From: an uncultured Paracoccaceae bacterium
GTDB taxonomy: Bacteria > Pseudomonadota > Alphaproteobacteria > Rhodobacterales > Rhodobacteraceae
Length of the DNA: 64,000 nucleotides
Direction: 5' to 3'
Assembly: GCA_947500775.1 (NCBI GenBank)
Contig: CANMTD010000002.1
Span: 1-64,000, forward strand
Program-made: the position numbers and the translations under genes
Notes under the pieces: generated by a model
Databases searched by the model: none
The model's input: only the letters and a program-made list of their open reading frames with translations
Told to the model about the DNA's origin: nothing
Shown here: piece after piece, positions 47,283-55,145 of the stretch
Layout of the letters: each line of letters opens with the position of its first letter
How positions within the stretch are numbered: position 1 is the first letter of the stretch

Positions 47283-47815
47283 ATCCGCCGCAGCCGGTCG
47301 CCCAGGGTGATCGTTCCACCCGATATGATCCGGCAGAACAGGCCGCGCCGCCGTTCGGGCAGTTCTGCACGGGCCCAGTCATAGGCGGCGCGCCCATAGC
47401 GTGCCTTCCATTTCACGCAGCCGTCGTTGTAGACGTCCGAAACCTCCAGCATCGCCGTGCCTGCCTGCAACCGGGTGCCGGCGGGCAAGTGTTCTTCGGA
47501 CAGCGCCATATTGGCCACCAGCGTATCGCCGGGGTAGGGCGCGTTTTCGCGGTCCTGCCAGACCGCATCCAGAACCCGCTGATTGATAAGCGCCACCTGA
47601 ATGCGCGGATCGGGCGCGCCGTCGGGCGTCCGCAGCCAGGCGTGTTCGGCCCAGCGATCCCCCAGCACGCCGCGCGTGGGGCAGAGGTCAAGCATTTCGG
47701 GAAAGACGCGTTGCCCAAAGGCGGGGCGATAGCACAGCAGGCTGATCGCTGCGTCGTCGCGCGGCGCGGCGTGCAGGCTGCGCGACAGCGCCTCAAGGTT
47801 TTCGGTGGTGATCAT
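47279..47815 (-). CDS. MOSC-domain protein
   Basis: The protein has 178 residues from ATG 47815. The central and C-terminal region matches MOSC (molybdenum cofactor sulfurase C-terminal) domains: TRGVLGDRWAEHAW, INQRVLDAV, PGDTLVANMALSEEHLPAGT, and the Cys-containing VYNDGCVKWKARYG near the molybdenum-binding position. The length suits a stand-alone MOSC protein rather than MoaC or YiiM, but a role in molybdopterin chemistry is only inferred. It ends inside the coaD stop region. Confidence 0.85.
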   Translation of the reverse strand: MITTENLEALSRSLHAAPRDDAAISLLCYRPAFGQRVFPEMLDLCPTRGVLGDRWAEHAWLRTPDGAPDPRIQVALINQRVLDAVWQDRENAPYPGDTLVANMALSEEHLPAGTRLQAGTAMLEVSDVYNDGCVKWKARYGRAAYDWARAELPERRRGLFCRIISGGTITLGDRLRRI

Positions 47816-47849
47816 GGGCGGCCCAATCTGGTCAGACCGCCCGAGTATC

Positions 47850-48851
47850 TTACAGGTATTTGCCCATCTCAACCGCCGTATCGGCCATGCGGTTCGAGAA
47901 ACCCCATTCATTGTCGTACCACGTCAGGATGCGGACCATATTGCCGCCCATCACCTTGGTCTGGTCGGTGGCGAAGATCGACGAATGCGGGTCGTGGTTG
48001 AAATCCATCGACACCAGCTTGTCATCGGTGACCGCAAGAATGCCTTTCAGCGGGCCGCTGGCGGCGGCGGCGCGGATCGCGTCGTTGACCTCTTCGACCG
48101 AAGTGTCACGCCCGGCCTCGAACACCAGATCGACGACCGAGACATTGGGGGTGGGGACCCGGATCGACACGCCGTCCAGCTTGCCGTTCAACTCGGGCAG
48201 CACCAGACCCACGGCCTTGGCCGCGCCGGTCGAGGTGGGGATCATGCTCATCGCGGCCGCGCGGGCGCGGTACAGGTCCTTGTGCATCGTGTCCAGCGTC
48301 GGCTGATCGCCGGTATAGCTGTGAACCGTTGTCATCATGCCCTTGTTGATGCCGATCGTGTCGTTCAGCACCTTGGCCACGGGGCTCAGGCAGTTGGTGG
48401 TGCAGGACGCGTTCGACACATGCAGGTCGGCGGCGCCAAGCGTGTCGTGGTTCACGCCGTAAACGATGGTCTTATCCGCACCCGCCGAAGGGGCCGAGAC
48501 AAGCACGCGGCTGGCGCCGTTTTCCAGATGCACCTTGGCCTTGTCGCCGGTAAAGATGCCGGTGCATTCCATCACGATATCGACATCGCCCCAGGGCAGT
48601 TCGGCAGGGTTGCGAATGGCCGTGACCGCGATCGGGCCATAGCCGACGTCGATGCTGGTTTCGGTGGTGGTGACAGTGGCGGGAAAGCGGCCATGCACGC
48701 TGTCATAGCGCAGCAGATGCGCGTTGGTATCGACAGGGCCCAGATCGTTGATCGCGATGACCTGAATATCGGTGCGGCCCGATTCAACGATGGCACGCAG
48801 GATGTTACGGCCAATCCGGCCGAAACCGTTGATGGCTACTTTGACTGTCAT
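47850..48851 (-). CDS. gap: Glyceraldehyde-3-phosphate dehydrogenase (first copy)
   Basis: This 333-residue GAPDH has NAD-binding [10 protein letters not shown], catalytic Cys150 in [15 protein letters not shown], and the phosphate-binding TSTGAAKAV. Residue 36 is Asp ([10 protein letters not shown]), the usual NAD-specific position. GAGGAG precedes the ATG. Upstream lie a LacI-type palindrome and then a 47-residue membrane protein, with the second gap gene beyond. Together with transketolase at 51845-53860 it marks a central carbon locus. Confidence 0.96.
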   Translation of the reverse strand: MTVKVAINGFGRIGRNILRAIVESGRTDIQVIAINDLGPVDTNAHLLRYDSVHGRFPATVTTTETSIDVGYGPIAVTAIRNPAELPWGDVDIVMECTGIFTGDKAKVHLENGASRVLVSAPSAGADKTIVYGVNHDTLGAADLHVSNASCTTNCLSPVAKVLNDTIGINKGMMTTVHSYTGDQPTLDTMHKDLYRARAAAMSMIPTSTGAAKAVGLVLPELNGKLDGVSIRVPTPNVSVVDLVFEAGRDTSVEEVNDAIRAAAASGPLKGILAVTDDKLVSMDFNHDPHSSIFATDQTKVMGGNMVRILTWYDNEWGFSNRMADTAVEMGKYL

Positions 48852-48857
48852 GATGTG

Positions 48858-48873
48858 CTCTCCTCAGGCGCGG
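48858..48873. repeat. 16-bp repeat copy 1 (includes the gap SD)
   Basis: CTCTCCTCAGGCGCGG is identical at 50404-50419 in the same orientation. On the minus strand it carries GAGGAG, the SD of the first gap gene. Confidence 0.6.
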
Positions 48874-48878
48874 CAATT

Positions 48879-48893
48879 GCGTTATCGCTAACA
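48879..48893. promoter_or_regulatory. LacI-type palindrome before the first gap gene
   Basis: GCGTTATCGCTAACA, centred on CG, is an imperfect palindrome of the GTTAxCGxTAAC type recognised by LacI-family regulators. It shares the half-site CGCTAAC with two sites upstream of the second gap gene (50216-50262). Confidence 0.5.
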
Positions 48894-48925
48894 TGTGCAT
48901 TTCACTGCAAAGGTCAACTGTGCAG

Positions 48926-49069
48926 TTACCGCCAGAATGCGATATATTCCGTCAGCTCGGCCAGCTTTTTCGCAAGGAACAGCGCATAGGCCATATCGGC
49001 CAGGAAATAGTCGCACAAAAGTGCTGCCAGAATGGCCGCGCCCAGATAAAGCGCCAGAGAATTTGTCAT
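48926..49069 (-). CDS. Small membrane protein between the two gap genes (47 residues)
   Basis: Reading the minus strand from ATG 49069 to TAA 48926 gives 47 residues: MTNSLALYLGAAILAALLCD, then YFLADMAYALFLAKKLAELT, then EYIAFWR. Residues about 5-30 form one membrane helix, followed by a short amphipathic helix. It lies 33 nt downstream of the second gap stop region and 74 nt upstream of the first gap start, in the same direction, so it is probably part of the same transcript. Function is unknown. The clean hydrophobic pattern and intergenic position support a real gene. Confidence 0.7.
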   Translation of the reverse strand: MTNSLALYLGAAILAALLCDYFLADMAYALFLAKKLAELTEYIAFWR

Positions 49070-49102
49070 GTGTCGGGCAGGGGGCCAGGCCCCCCGATCT
49101 CC

Positions 49103-50107
49103 TTAATGCAGGAGCCGCCCCATCGCCGCGGCCACATCGGCCATCCGGCAGGAAAAACCCCATTCGTTATCATACCATGCCAGCACACGGACGGTGCGGC
49201 CACCCACGACCTTGGTCTGGTCCGGGGCGAAGATAGACGAATGCGGGGTATGGTTGAAGTCGATAGAGACCTTGGGCGCGTCATCATAGGACAGGACCGC
49301 GCCCATATGGCCTGCGGCGGCTTCGGCGACCACGGCGTTCACGTCTTCGACGGTCACATCCTTTGCCGCCTCGAAGGTCAGATCGACAGCCGAAACATTC
49401 GGGGTGGGCACGCGCATGGCGGTGCCGTCCAGTTTGCCGCTGAGTTCGGGCAGAACCTCGCCCAATGCCTTGGCCGCCCCGGTCGAGGTGGGGATCATCG
49501 CCATGGCGGCGGCGCGGGCGCGGTACAGATCGCTGTGGCGCCGGTCCAGCGTCGGCTGGTCGCCGGTATAGCTGTGGATCGTGGTCATGATGCCGCGTTC
49601 GATGCCGATCGCGTCGTTCAGAACCTTGGCCAGCGGCGCCAGGCAATTGGTGGTGCAGGACCCGTTCGAAATCATCCGATCCTCGGCCTCAAGCGCGCGG
49701 TGGTTGACGCCGTAGACGATGGTCTTGTCGACATTGCTGGCCGGGGCCGAGATCAGCACCTTGCGCGCACCGCGTTCCAGATGCACCGCCGATTTGTTGC
49801 CGTCGTTGAATTTGCCGGTGCATTCCAGCACCACGTCGCAGCCCGACCAGTCCAGTTCATTCGGGTCATAGGTCGAAAACACCTGCATCGGGCCACGGCC
49901 CAGATCCAGCGTGTTGCCTTCGACCCGGACGTCGTCGCCAAAGCGGCCGTGCACACTGTCATAGCGCAGCAGATGCGCGTTGGTTTCAATCGGGCCGGTG
50001 GCGTTGATCTTGACGACCTGCACGTCATTGCGCGCGGCCTCGGCGATATGTGCCAATGTGCAGCGGCCGATCCGGCCAAATCCGTTGATACCAAGTGTGA
50101 CGGTCAT
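49103..50107 (-). CDS. gap: Glyceraldehyde-3-phosphate dehydrogenase (second copy)
   Basis: This 334-residue GAPDH paralogue has catalytic Cys151 in GSCTTNCLAPLAKVL and the phosphate site TSTGAAKAL. Position 36 is Ala (KINATGPIET) where the first copy has Asp. Loss of this acidic residue in the cofactor loop often accompanies relaxed or NADP-linked use, so this copy may serve a biosynthetic direction; that is inference. GGAG precedes the ATG. Two LacI-type palindromes lie 109-155 nt upstream. Confidence 0.95.
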   Translation of the reverse strand: MTVTLGINGFGRIGRCTLAHIAEAARNDVQVVKINATGPIETNAHLLRYDSVHGRFGDDVRVEGNTLDLGRGPMQVFSTYDPNELDWSGCDVVLECTGKFNDGNKSAVHLERGARKVLISAPASNVDKTIVYGVNHRALEAEDRMISNGSCTTNCLAPLAKVLNDAIGIERGIMTTIHSYTGDQPTLDRRHSDLYRARAAAMAMIPTSTGAAKALGEVLPELSGKLDGTAMRVPTPNVSAVDLTFEAAKDVTVEDVNAVVAEAAAGHMGAVLSYDDAPKVSIDFNHTPHSSIFAPDQTKVVGGRTVRVLAWYDNEWGFSCRMADVAAAMGRLLH

Positions 50108-50440
50108 CTTTATGCTCCGCTTCCGTTTGGGGGTTGCCCACCTGTCGCGCTATTTTGGCGCCTCTATAGCGACGCAACCCCTGTGGCGAAACCCGAAAAA
50201 TGAAGCAGAGACAGAGTGTTAGCGCAAACGTATACGATTGTATGCGGTGCTAGCGCTAACGACGGCAAGGGTCGCGGACAGGTTGCAAAATTGTTTCCGA
50301 TCCCGGGACGTCACATGGCTTTGACTTTCACGTCGCCTGCCGTTTCGGATTCATTTTGACGAAGGCTGCGCAATGCCCAACGGCTGCCCATGCCAAATTG
50401 CGCCTCTCCTCAGGCGCGGGCCACATATGTTTCGACCTGA
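50108..50440. promoter_or_regulatory. Promoter region of the second gap gene with two LacI-type operators
   Basis: Two related palindromes are present: GTGTTAGCGCAAACG (50216-50230) and TGCTAGCGCTAACGA (50248-50262), 32 nt apart. The 16-bp repeat copy 2 lies at 50404-50419. The hairpin GCGCCT-CTCCTC-AGGCGC (50400-50417) is about 24 nt past the MarR stop on the minus strand and could terminate it. A 26-codon minus-strand frame near 50310-50393 follows a GAGGAG but with 14-nt spacing; I do not call it a gene. Confidence 0.55.
50404..50419. repeat. 16-bp repeat copy 2
   Basis: Identical to 48858-48873 (CTCTCCTCAGGCGCGG), same orientation. Here no good start codon follows the SD-like GAGGAG, so it may be a relic of the gap duplication. 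Confidence 0.6.
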
Positions 50441-50890
50441 CTATGCAAGCGCCTCGGCCACCCTTGTAAGCATCTCGACGGCATCCGGCGTCGACGCCTC
50501 GCGCGCCAGCCGTTCCGATGTCTGCGCGGCCAGATGGGCCTTCGCCAGCGACGCCCGGCCCTTTGCCGTCAGCTCGGTGCGCTGAATGCGCCCGTGTTCC
50601 GCGTCGGGGTGGCGCGCGATCAGGCCTGACTGTTCCAGTTTCACCAGCATGGCCTGCATTGTCTGCGGGGTCACGAACGCCCGCCGCGCAAGCCTTGCGT
50701 TTGACGCGCCCGGTTCGGCTTCGATGTTCGCCAGCACCGAATATTGTGGCGCGTTCAATCCGATTTCCTTCAACTGCCGGTCCATGTGCAGGCGCATCGC
50801 ATGCTGCGCACGTTTCAGCGCATAGCCAAGCGTTTCATAGGGCGCGAAGGGCTGGTCTTCGGTGTTTGGTGGGGTCTTGGGGCTTGTCAT
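50441..50890 (-). CDS. MarR-family transcriptional regulator
   Basis: The protein has 149 residues. A winged HTH of the MarR type is seen: LNAPQYSVLANIEAEPGASNARLARRAFVTPQTMQAMLVKLEQSGLIARHPDAEHGR, flanked by dimerisation helices. The divergent VOC gene starts 66 nt away, and an inverted repeat (50889-50925) covers the MarR start codon, a standard autoregulatory layout. The ligand is unknown, possibly a toxic small molecule handled by the VOC protein. Confidence 0.92.
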   Translation of the reverse strand: MTSPKTPPNTEDQPFAPYETLGYALKRAQHAMRLHMDRQLKEIGLNAPQYSVLANIEAEPGASNARLARRAFVTPQTMQAMLVKLEQSGLIARHPDAEHGRIQRTELTAKGRASLAKAHLAAQTSERLAREASTPDAVEMLTRVAEALA

Positions 50891-50925
50891 ATCAGGTGGC
50901 TTATATTATGTCAGTCGCCTGATAT
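50889..50925. promoter_or_regulatory. Probable MarR operator
   Basis: ATATCAGGTGGC (50889-50900) and GTCGCCTGATAT (50914-50925) form an inverted repeat matching at 10 of 12 positions with a 13-nt spacer. It overlaps the MarR start codon and lies 30 nt before the VOC gene, so one bound dimer pair could repress both. Confidence 0.65.
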
Positions 50926-50955
50926 TAATCGCTCCCGTCTGAAAGGACAACCAGA

Positions 50956-51330
50956 ATGCCACATCTCATTGGACCCGACTTTATCGGTATCCAGGTTGCC
51001 GACCTGGATGCAGCCCGCGCGTTCTATACAAAGATCGTCGGCCTGACCGCCGCCCCGCACGCACCGCCCGGCGCCGTGGTTTTCGACACAAAGCCGATCG
51101 CCTTTGCCGTGCGCACGCCCGTGGTCGATCTTGATGCCGTTGATATTCTGGGCCATGGTATCGCCCTCTGGTTCGGTTGCGACGACGCCGACGCCCTGCA
51201 CGATCATCTTGTCGCACAGGGCGTGGCGATTGCCTTTGCCCCCAAGGACGGGCCGTTCGGGCGCTATTTCGCGTTTCGGGACCCGTTCGGTTACACGATC
51301 ACCGCGCATACCGTGCAGGAAACGGCCTGA
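50956..51330 (+). CDS. VOC-family (glyoxalase/bleomycin resistance) protein
   Basis: The protein has 124 residues. The single vicinal-oxygen-chelate domain shows paired beta-alpha-beta-beta-beta units: DFIGIQVADLDAARAFYTKIVGL and FRDPFGYTITAHTV. Metal ligands could be residues near the first strand and the C-terminal Glu or His, but a His at the usual first position is not evident. Members include antibiotic-binding proteins and small lyases. It is divergent from MarR and 5 nt upstream of the EVE gene. Confidence 0.88.
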   Translation: MPHLIGPDFIGIQVADLDAARAFYTKIVGLTAAPHAPPGAVVFDTKPIAFAVRTPVVDLDAVDILGHGIALWFGCDDADALHDHLVAQGVAIAFAPKDGPFGRYFAFRDPFGYTITAHTVQETA

Positions 51331-51335
51331 GCCTC

Positions 51336-51782
51336 ATGGCGTTCTGGATGGGTGTCGCATCGGCGGAACACGCCCGCGGCGGGCGCGATGGTGGCTTTGC
51401 CCAGCTTGGCCACGGCAGGCATATCGCGGTAAAACCGCTGAAGAAGGGCGACTGGATCGTCTATTATTCGCCACGCGAAGGCATGGGGGAAGGGAAAGCG
51501 GTGCAGGCGTTCACGACAATCGGGCGGGTAACGTCAGAGGCGCCTTACCGGGCCGCACAGGCGATGGATTTCAACCCCTATCGCGTCGATGTGGACTATC
51601 TGACGGATGCCAGGCCTGCCCTGATCAGACCGCTTCTGAACACGCTGCACCTGACCCGCGATCACGTCGCCAGTTGGGGCATGGTGATGCGTGGGCCGAA
51701 GCGCAGGATCGAAGAAGAAGATATGCGGCGCATTGCAGAGGCGATGGGCGTTCTGGCGGAATTTGAAAATGCGCAGAACTGA
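51336..51782 (+). CDS. EVE-domain protein
   Basis: The protein has 148 residues from ATG 51336, 5 nt after the VOC stop, so both are probably translated from one mRNA. It starts MAFWMGVASAEHARGG and contains KPLKKGDWIVYYSPREGMG, FTTIGRVTSEAPYRA and the basic C-terminal segment, a pattern of the EVE/PUA-like fold. EVE domains bind modified bases in nucleic acids. A role in RNA or DNA base recognition is inferred from the family, and the reason for its link to MarR and VOC is not known. Confidence 0.82.
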   Translation: MAFWMGVASAEHARGGRDGGFAQLGHGRHIAVKPLKKGDWIVYYSPREGMGEGKAVQAFTTIGRVTSEAPYRAAQAMDFNPYRVDVDYLTDARPALIRPLLNTLHLTRDHVASWGMVMRGPKRRIEEEDMRRIAEAMGVLAEFENAQN

Positions 51783-51808
51783 CATCACGCCGCCATCGGG
51801 CGGATGCT

Positions 51809-51836
51809 GGGGGCGCCCCCGCAAGGCGGCGCCCCC
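51809..51836. terminator. Hairpin between the EVE and transketolase genes
   Basis: The 9-bp perfect stem GGGGGCGCC/GGCGCCCCC with a 10-nt loop lies between the convergent stops, 8 nt before the end of tkt. There is no T-run, so efficiency is uncertain. Confidence 0.55.
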
Positions 51837-51844
51837 CTGAATGA

Positions 51845-53860
51845 TCACAGCAGGGATTTCGCCTTTTCGGCGATGGCCTCGGCGGTGATGCCGAAATGTG
51901 CGTACAGCTCATCTGCCGGGGCAGAGGCGCCAAAGCCCTCCATGCCGACAAAGCCTGCCTTGGCCTCGCGGCCGCGTTCGCCGCACAGCCACTGATCCCA
52001 GCCGAACTGCACGCCCGCCTCGACCGCGACGCGGACGGGGCCACCGGGCAGCACCCGTTTGCGATAGGCGGCGTCCTGCTGGGCGAACAGCTCCCAGCAC
52101 GGCATGGACACGACGCGGGTGCCGATGCCTTCGGCCTCCAGCAACGCGCGGGCCTGCAGGGCGATGGCGACTTCAGAGCCGGTGGCCATCAGGAGGACCT
52201 GACGTTTGCCGGTGGCATCGGCCAGAACATAGCCGCCCTGTGCGGTCAGGTTCTTGGTCTTGTGGTCGGTGCGCACGGTCGGCAGCCCCTGACGGCTGAG
52301 CGCCAGAACCGAAGGCGTGGTTTTCGACGTGATCGCGATTTCCCAGGCCTCGGCGGTTTCGATGGTATCGGCGGGGCGGAACACCATCATGTTGGGCGTG
52401 GCGCGCAGCATGGCCAGATGTTCCACCGGCTGGTGGGTGGGGCCGTCTTCGCCCAGACCGATGCTGTCATGGGTCATGACATAGGTCACCGGTGCGCCCA
52501 TCAGCGCCGACAGGCGCATCGCGCCACGGGCATAATCGGTAAAGCACATGAAGGTGCCGCCATAGGCGCGGATGCCGCCATGCAGGGCCAGACCGTTCAT
52601 CGCCGCGGCCATACCGTGTTCGCGGATGCCATAGTGGATATAACGCCCGCCCCGGTTTTCCGGATCGAAAATGCCCAGATCGCCGGTCTTGGTGTTGTTC
52701 GATCCGGTCAGATCGGCGGACCCGCCCACGGTTTCCTGCATGATCGGGTTGATCACCTCCAGCACCATTTCGCTGGATTTGCGGGTGGCGACCTTGGGCG
52801 CCTCATCCGAAATCTGCTTTTTCAGTGCCTTGATGGTGGCCGACAGTTTCTTATGCGGATCGCCCGCGATGCCACGGTCGAATTCGGCCTGTTTATTGCC
52901 GGGCAGGGTGGCCAGACGGGTTTCCCATTCCGCGCGCGCGGCGGCGCCGCGTTCGCCGATCGCCTGCCATGCGGCGGCGACATTGGCGGGAATTTCGAAC
53001 GGGCCATAGGTCCAGCCATAGGCCTCTTTGGTGTCGGCGATCAGCTTTGCATCGGTCAGCGCGCCGTGGCCCTTGGAGGTATCCTGCGCCGAGGATCCCA
53101 GCGCGATATGCGTCTTGCAGGCGATCATCGACGGTTTCTTGGATTTCTTCGCGGCCAGAATGGCGGTGTCGATCGCTTCGGGATCGTGGCCGTCGCATTC
53201 CACCACATGCCAGCCCGAGGCCTTGAACCGCATGACCTGATCGGTCTTGTCGGCGATATCGACGGTGCCGTCGATAGTGATGTTGTTGTTGTCCCAGAAC
53301 ACGATCAGCTTGCCCAGCTCGTGCTTGCCGGCCAGGCCGATGGCTTCCTGGCTGACGCCTTCCATCAGGCAGCCGTCACCGGCGATGACATAGGTGTGGT
53401 GATCGACCACCTTCTTGCCAAAACGGGCGCGCAGGATTTCCTCGGCCATGGCAAAGCCGACGGCATTGGAAATGCCCTGACCCAGCGGCCCGGTGGTGGT
53501 TTCGACGCCCTTGGCGTGGCCATATTCCGGATGACCCGCCGTGATCGCGCCCATCTGGCGGAAATTGCGGATCTGTTCCATCGTCATGTCTTCGTATCCG
53601 GTCAGATGCAGCAGGGAATACAGCAGCATCGACCCATGGCCCGCCGACAGGATGAACCGGTCGCGGTCGGGCCAGTCGGGCGCCTTGGCGTCGAATTTCA
53701 TGTGCTTTTCAAACAGCACGGTCGCCACATCGGCCATCCCCATCGGCATGCCGGAATGCCCGGAATTGGCAGCGGCGATAGCGTCAAGAGTGAGGGCACG
53801 AATGGCACAGGCTTTCATCCAGTGATCCGGATGGGCGTCACGCAGGGCTTTGATATCCAC
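51845..53860 (-). CDS. tkt: Transketolase
   Basis: This ThDP enzyme of the pentose phosphate pathway and Calvin cycle has 671 residues from GTG 53860, chosen because AAAGGA lies ten bases upstream; TTG 53881 is less likely. It shows [38 protein letters not shown], the ThDP motif GDGCLMEG...DNNNITIDG, and [16 protein letters not shown]. The C-terminal [10 protein letters not shown] block is present. It lies near the two gap genes but beyond the MarR cluster, suggesting a central carbon region with an inserted regulatory unit. Confidence 0.95.
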   Translation of the reverse strand: MDIKALRDAHPDHWMKACAIRALTLDAIAAANSGHSGMPMGMADVATVLFEKHMKFDAKAPDWPDRDRFILSAGHGSMLLYSLLHLTGYEDMTMEQIRNFRQMGAITAGHPEYGHAKGVETTTGPLGQGISNAVGFAMAEEILRARFGKKVVDHHTYVIAGDGCLMEGVSQEAIGLAGKHELGKLIVFWDNNNITIDGTVDIADKTDQVMRFKASGWHVVECDGHDPEAIDTAILAAKKSKKPSMIACKTHIALGSSAQDTSKGHGALTDAKLIADTKEAYGWTYGPFEIPANVAAAWQAIGERGAAARAEWETRLATLPGNKQAEFDRGIAGDPHKKLSATIKALKKQISDEAPKVATRKSSEMVLEVINPIMQETVGGSADLTGSNNTKTGDLGIFDPENRGGRYIHYGIREHGMAAAMNGLALHGGIRAYGGTFMCFTDYARGAMRLSALMGAPVTYVMTHDSIGLGEDGPTHQPVEHLAMLRATPNMMVFRPADTIETAEAWEIAITSKTTPSVLALSRQGLPTVRTDHKTKNLTAQGGYVLADATGKRQVLLMATGSEVAIALQARALLEAEGIGTRVVSMPCWELFAQQDAAYRKRVLPGGPVRVAVEAGVQFGWDQWLCGERGREAKAGFVGMEGFGASAPADELYAHFGITAEAIAEKAKSLL

Positions 53861-54077
53861 GGGGCAGGCGTCCTTTATCAATCACGCAGGTCAGGGTTCC
53901 GCTGGTGATAGCAGTCACAGCCGCAAGATCAAGCAGGCCGGTAACATATTGACCGGAAAGGGGGCGCATTTCCGAAATCCTTTGGGTAAGATCAAGAACG
54001 TTTTCGAAGGTTCCGATTCGTGTCACCGTCCCACCGGGCGCGCGGAACCAGCCAAAAGCAATAAGGGGACAGGCAGA

Positions 54078-54566
54078 ATGAGCGATATCAGCGATTTCGA
54101 AGCCCGGATAAACGCGGCGCTGGAACGGATCGGACGGGGCATGGAGGCGCTGGTTTCAGAGCCGCCCGCACCGGTGCCCGACCCCGAGGCCGAGGCCGCC
54201 CTGCACGAGGCGCTGGCAGCCGAGAAAGCCGCCAATGCCCAGCTAGAGGAACGCGTGCGCGCGATCCGCGACAAACAGGAAAGCCAGGTCGCCCAGCTGG
54301 AGGCCCGCGTTGCCAAGCTGAGCGCGCGCTCCGAGGCCGCCGAAAACGAAGTGAACCGCATCAAACAGATCAATGCCCAGTTGCGGCAGACCAATACCGC
54401 ATTGCGCGAGGCGAATGCCGCAGGGGTGGGCGACGCCGATCTGATCAACAGCGCCTTGCGGACCGAACTGGCCGCGCTATCGGCCCTGCGCGACGGGGAC
54501 CGCGCCGAACTGGATGACATCATCGGCGAACTTGCGCCGCTGACGGGGGAGACCGCAAATGCCTGA
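54078..54566 (+). CDS. Coiled-coil protein upstream of zapA
   Basis: The protein has 162 residues from ATG 54078. After a short start (SDISDFEARINAALERIGRG) it has a long heptad-rich coiled coil at about residues 38-125 (LEERVRAIRDKQESQ, LEARVAKLSARSEAAE), then an acidic end. No membrane segment is present. It overlaps zapA by eight bases, so it is likely a co-expressed divisome-linked partner. It is not recognised as a named protein. Confidence 0.8.
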   Translation: MSDISDFEARINAALERIGRGMEALVSEPPAPVPDPEAEAALHEALAAEKAANAQLEERVRAIRDKQESQVAQLEARVAKLSARSEAAENEVNRIKQINAQLRQTNTALREANAAGVGDADLINSALRTELAALSALRDGDRAELDDIIGELAPLTGETANA

Positions 54567-54933
54567 AGCACAGATCACAATCGGGGGCCGCACGTTCGAA
54601 GTGGCCTGTCAGGCGGGCGAAGAACCCTATCTGCGCTCGGCCGCGGGCCTGCTGGATGTCGAAGCCTCGGCGCTGGTCAGCCAGATCGGCCGGATGCCCG
54701 AGGCGCGGATGCTGCTGATGGCCGGGCTGATGCTGGCCGACAAAACCGCCGGGCTGGAAGAACGGCTGCGCGCCGCCAACGCCGAGCTGGAGGAATTGCG
54801 CGGCGCACCCATCGCCCCGCCCGAACGGATCGAGGTGCCGGTGATCCCGCCGCAAGTGACCGACACGCTGGCCGAACTGGCCGCACGCGCCGAAGCGCTG
54901 GCAGGGGCCATCGAAGAAAAAGCCGCCGGTTGA
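54559..54933 (+). CDS. zapA: Cell division protein ZapA
   Basis: The protein has 124 residues. The N-terminal ZapA head is ITIGGRTFEVACQAGEEPYLRSAAGLLD, followed by helices typical of the tetramer coiled coil (EERLRAANAELEELRG). ZapA stabilises FtsZ bundles. Its last codons form the left arm of an intrinsic terminator, with its TGA stop in the loop; a foreign cassette now begins three bases after the stop, at 54937. No 6S RNA gene was recognisable downstream. Confidence 0.93.
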   Translation: MPEAQITIGGRTFEVACQAGEEPYLRSAAGLLDVEASALVSQIGRMPEARMLLMAGLMLADKTAGLEERLRAANAELEELRGAPIAPPERIEVPVIPPQVTDTLAELAARAEALAGAIEEKAAG

Positions 54934-54936
54934 TCC
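54918..54936 (+). other. Left half of a split terminator (attL-like)
   Basis: AAAAGCCGCCGG (54918-54929) followed by the loop TTGAT and CC. Its perfect complement CCGGCGGCTTTT lies at 56336-56347. Joined, the two would form a 12-bp stem with a 5-nt loop containing the zapA stop codon. Confidence 0.8.
54925..54936 (+). repeat. 12-bp direct repeat, left copy
   Basis: GCCGGTTGATCC, identical to 56326-56337. The pair bounds the foreign cassette. Confidence 0.85.
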
Positions 54937-55080
54937 TGTCCTTCACTGGGAATGTTGCATGCACAGCGTCGCTTTGCTGATATCCTCAGAAAACCCAGAT
55001 AGGGCGACCAAAATCTCCAACCTCATACCCTACGTGCAGCGTGTGAGGTGATCGATTTGGCAACACTTTATCCACAAATT

Positions 55081-55111
55081 TGGGGAACAACTTGTTTCAA
55101 GTGTGGGGAAC
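55081..55111. promoter_or_regulatory. Probable operator of the Panacea-toxin pair
   Basis: The direct repeat TGGGGAAC occurs at 55081-55088 and 55104-55111 and flanks a perfect inverted repeat, ACTTG-TTT-CAAGT (55090-55102). It sits 35 nt before the first gene, where autoregulatory antitoxins usually bind. Confidence 0.5.
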
Positions 55112-55145
55112 CCCCATATTTAGCGCAAGAGGATAGCTGCTAAAA

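Noticed and set aside
50310-50393. 26-codon minus-strand frame after a GAGGAG
   Set aside because: Spacing of 14 nt to the ATG is too long, and the peptide has no signal or helix pattern.
54937-55145. 6S RNA gene downstream of zapA
   Set aside because: 6S RNA often follows zapA in Proteobacteria, but no closed long hairpin with a central bubble was visible here or in the cassette tail.
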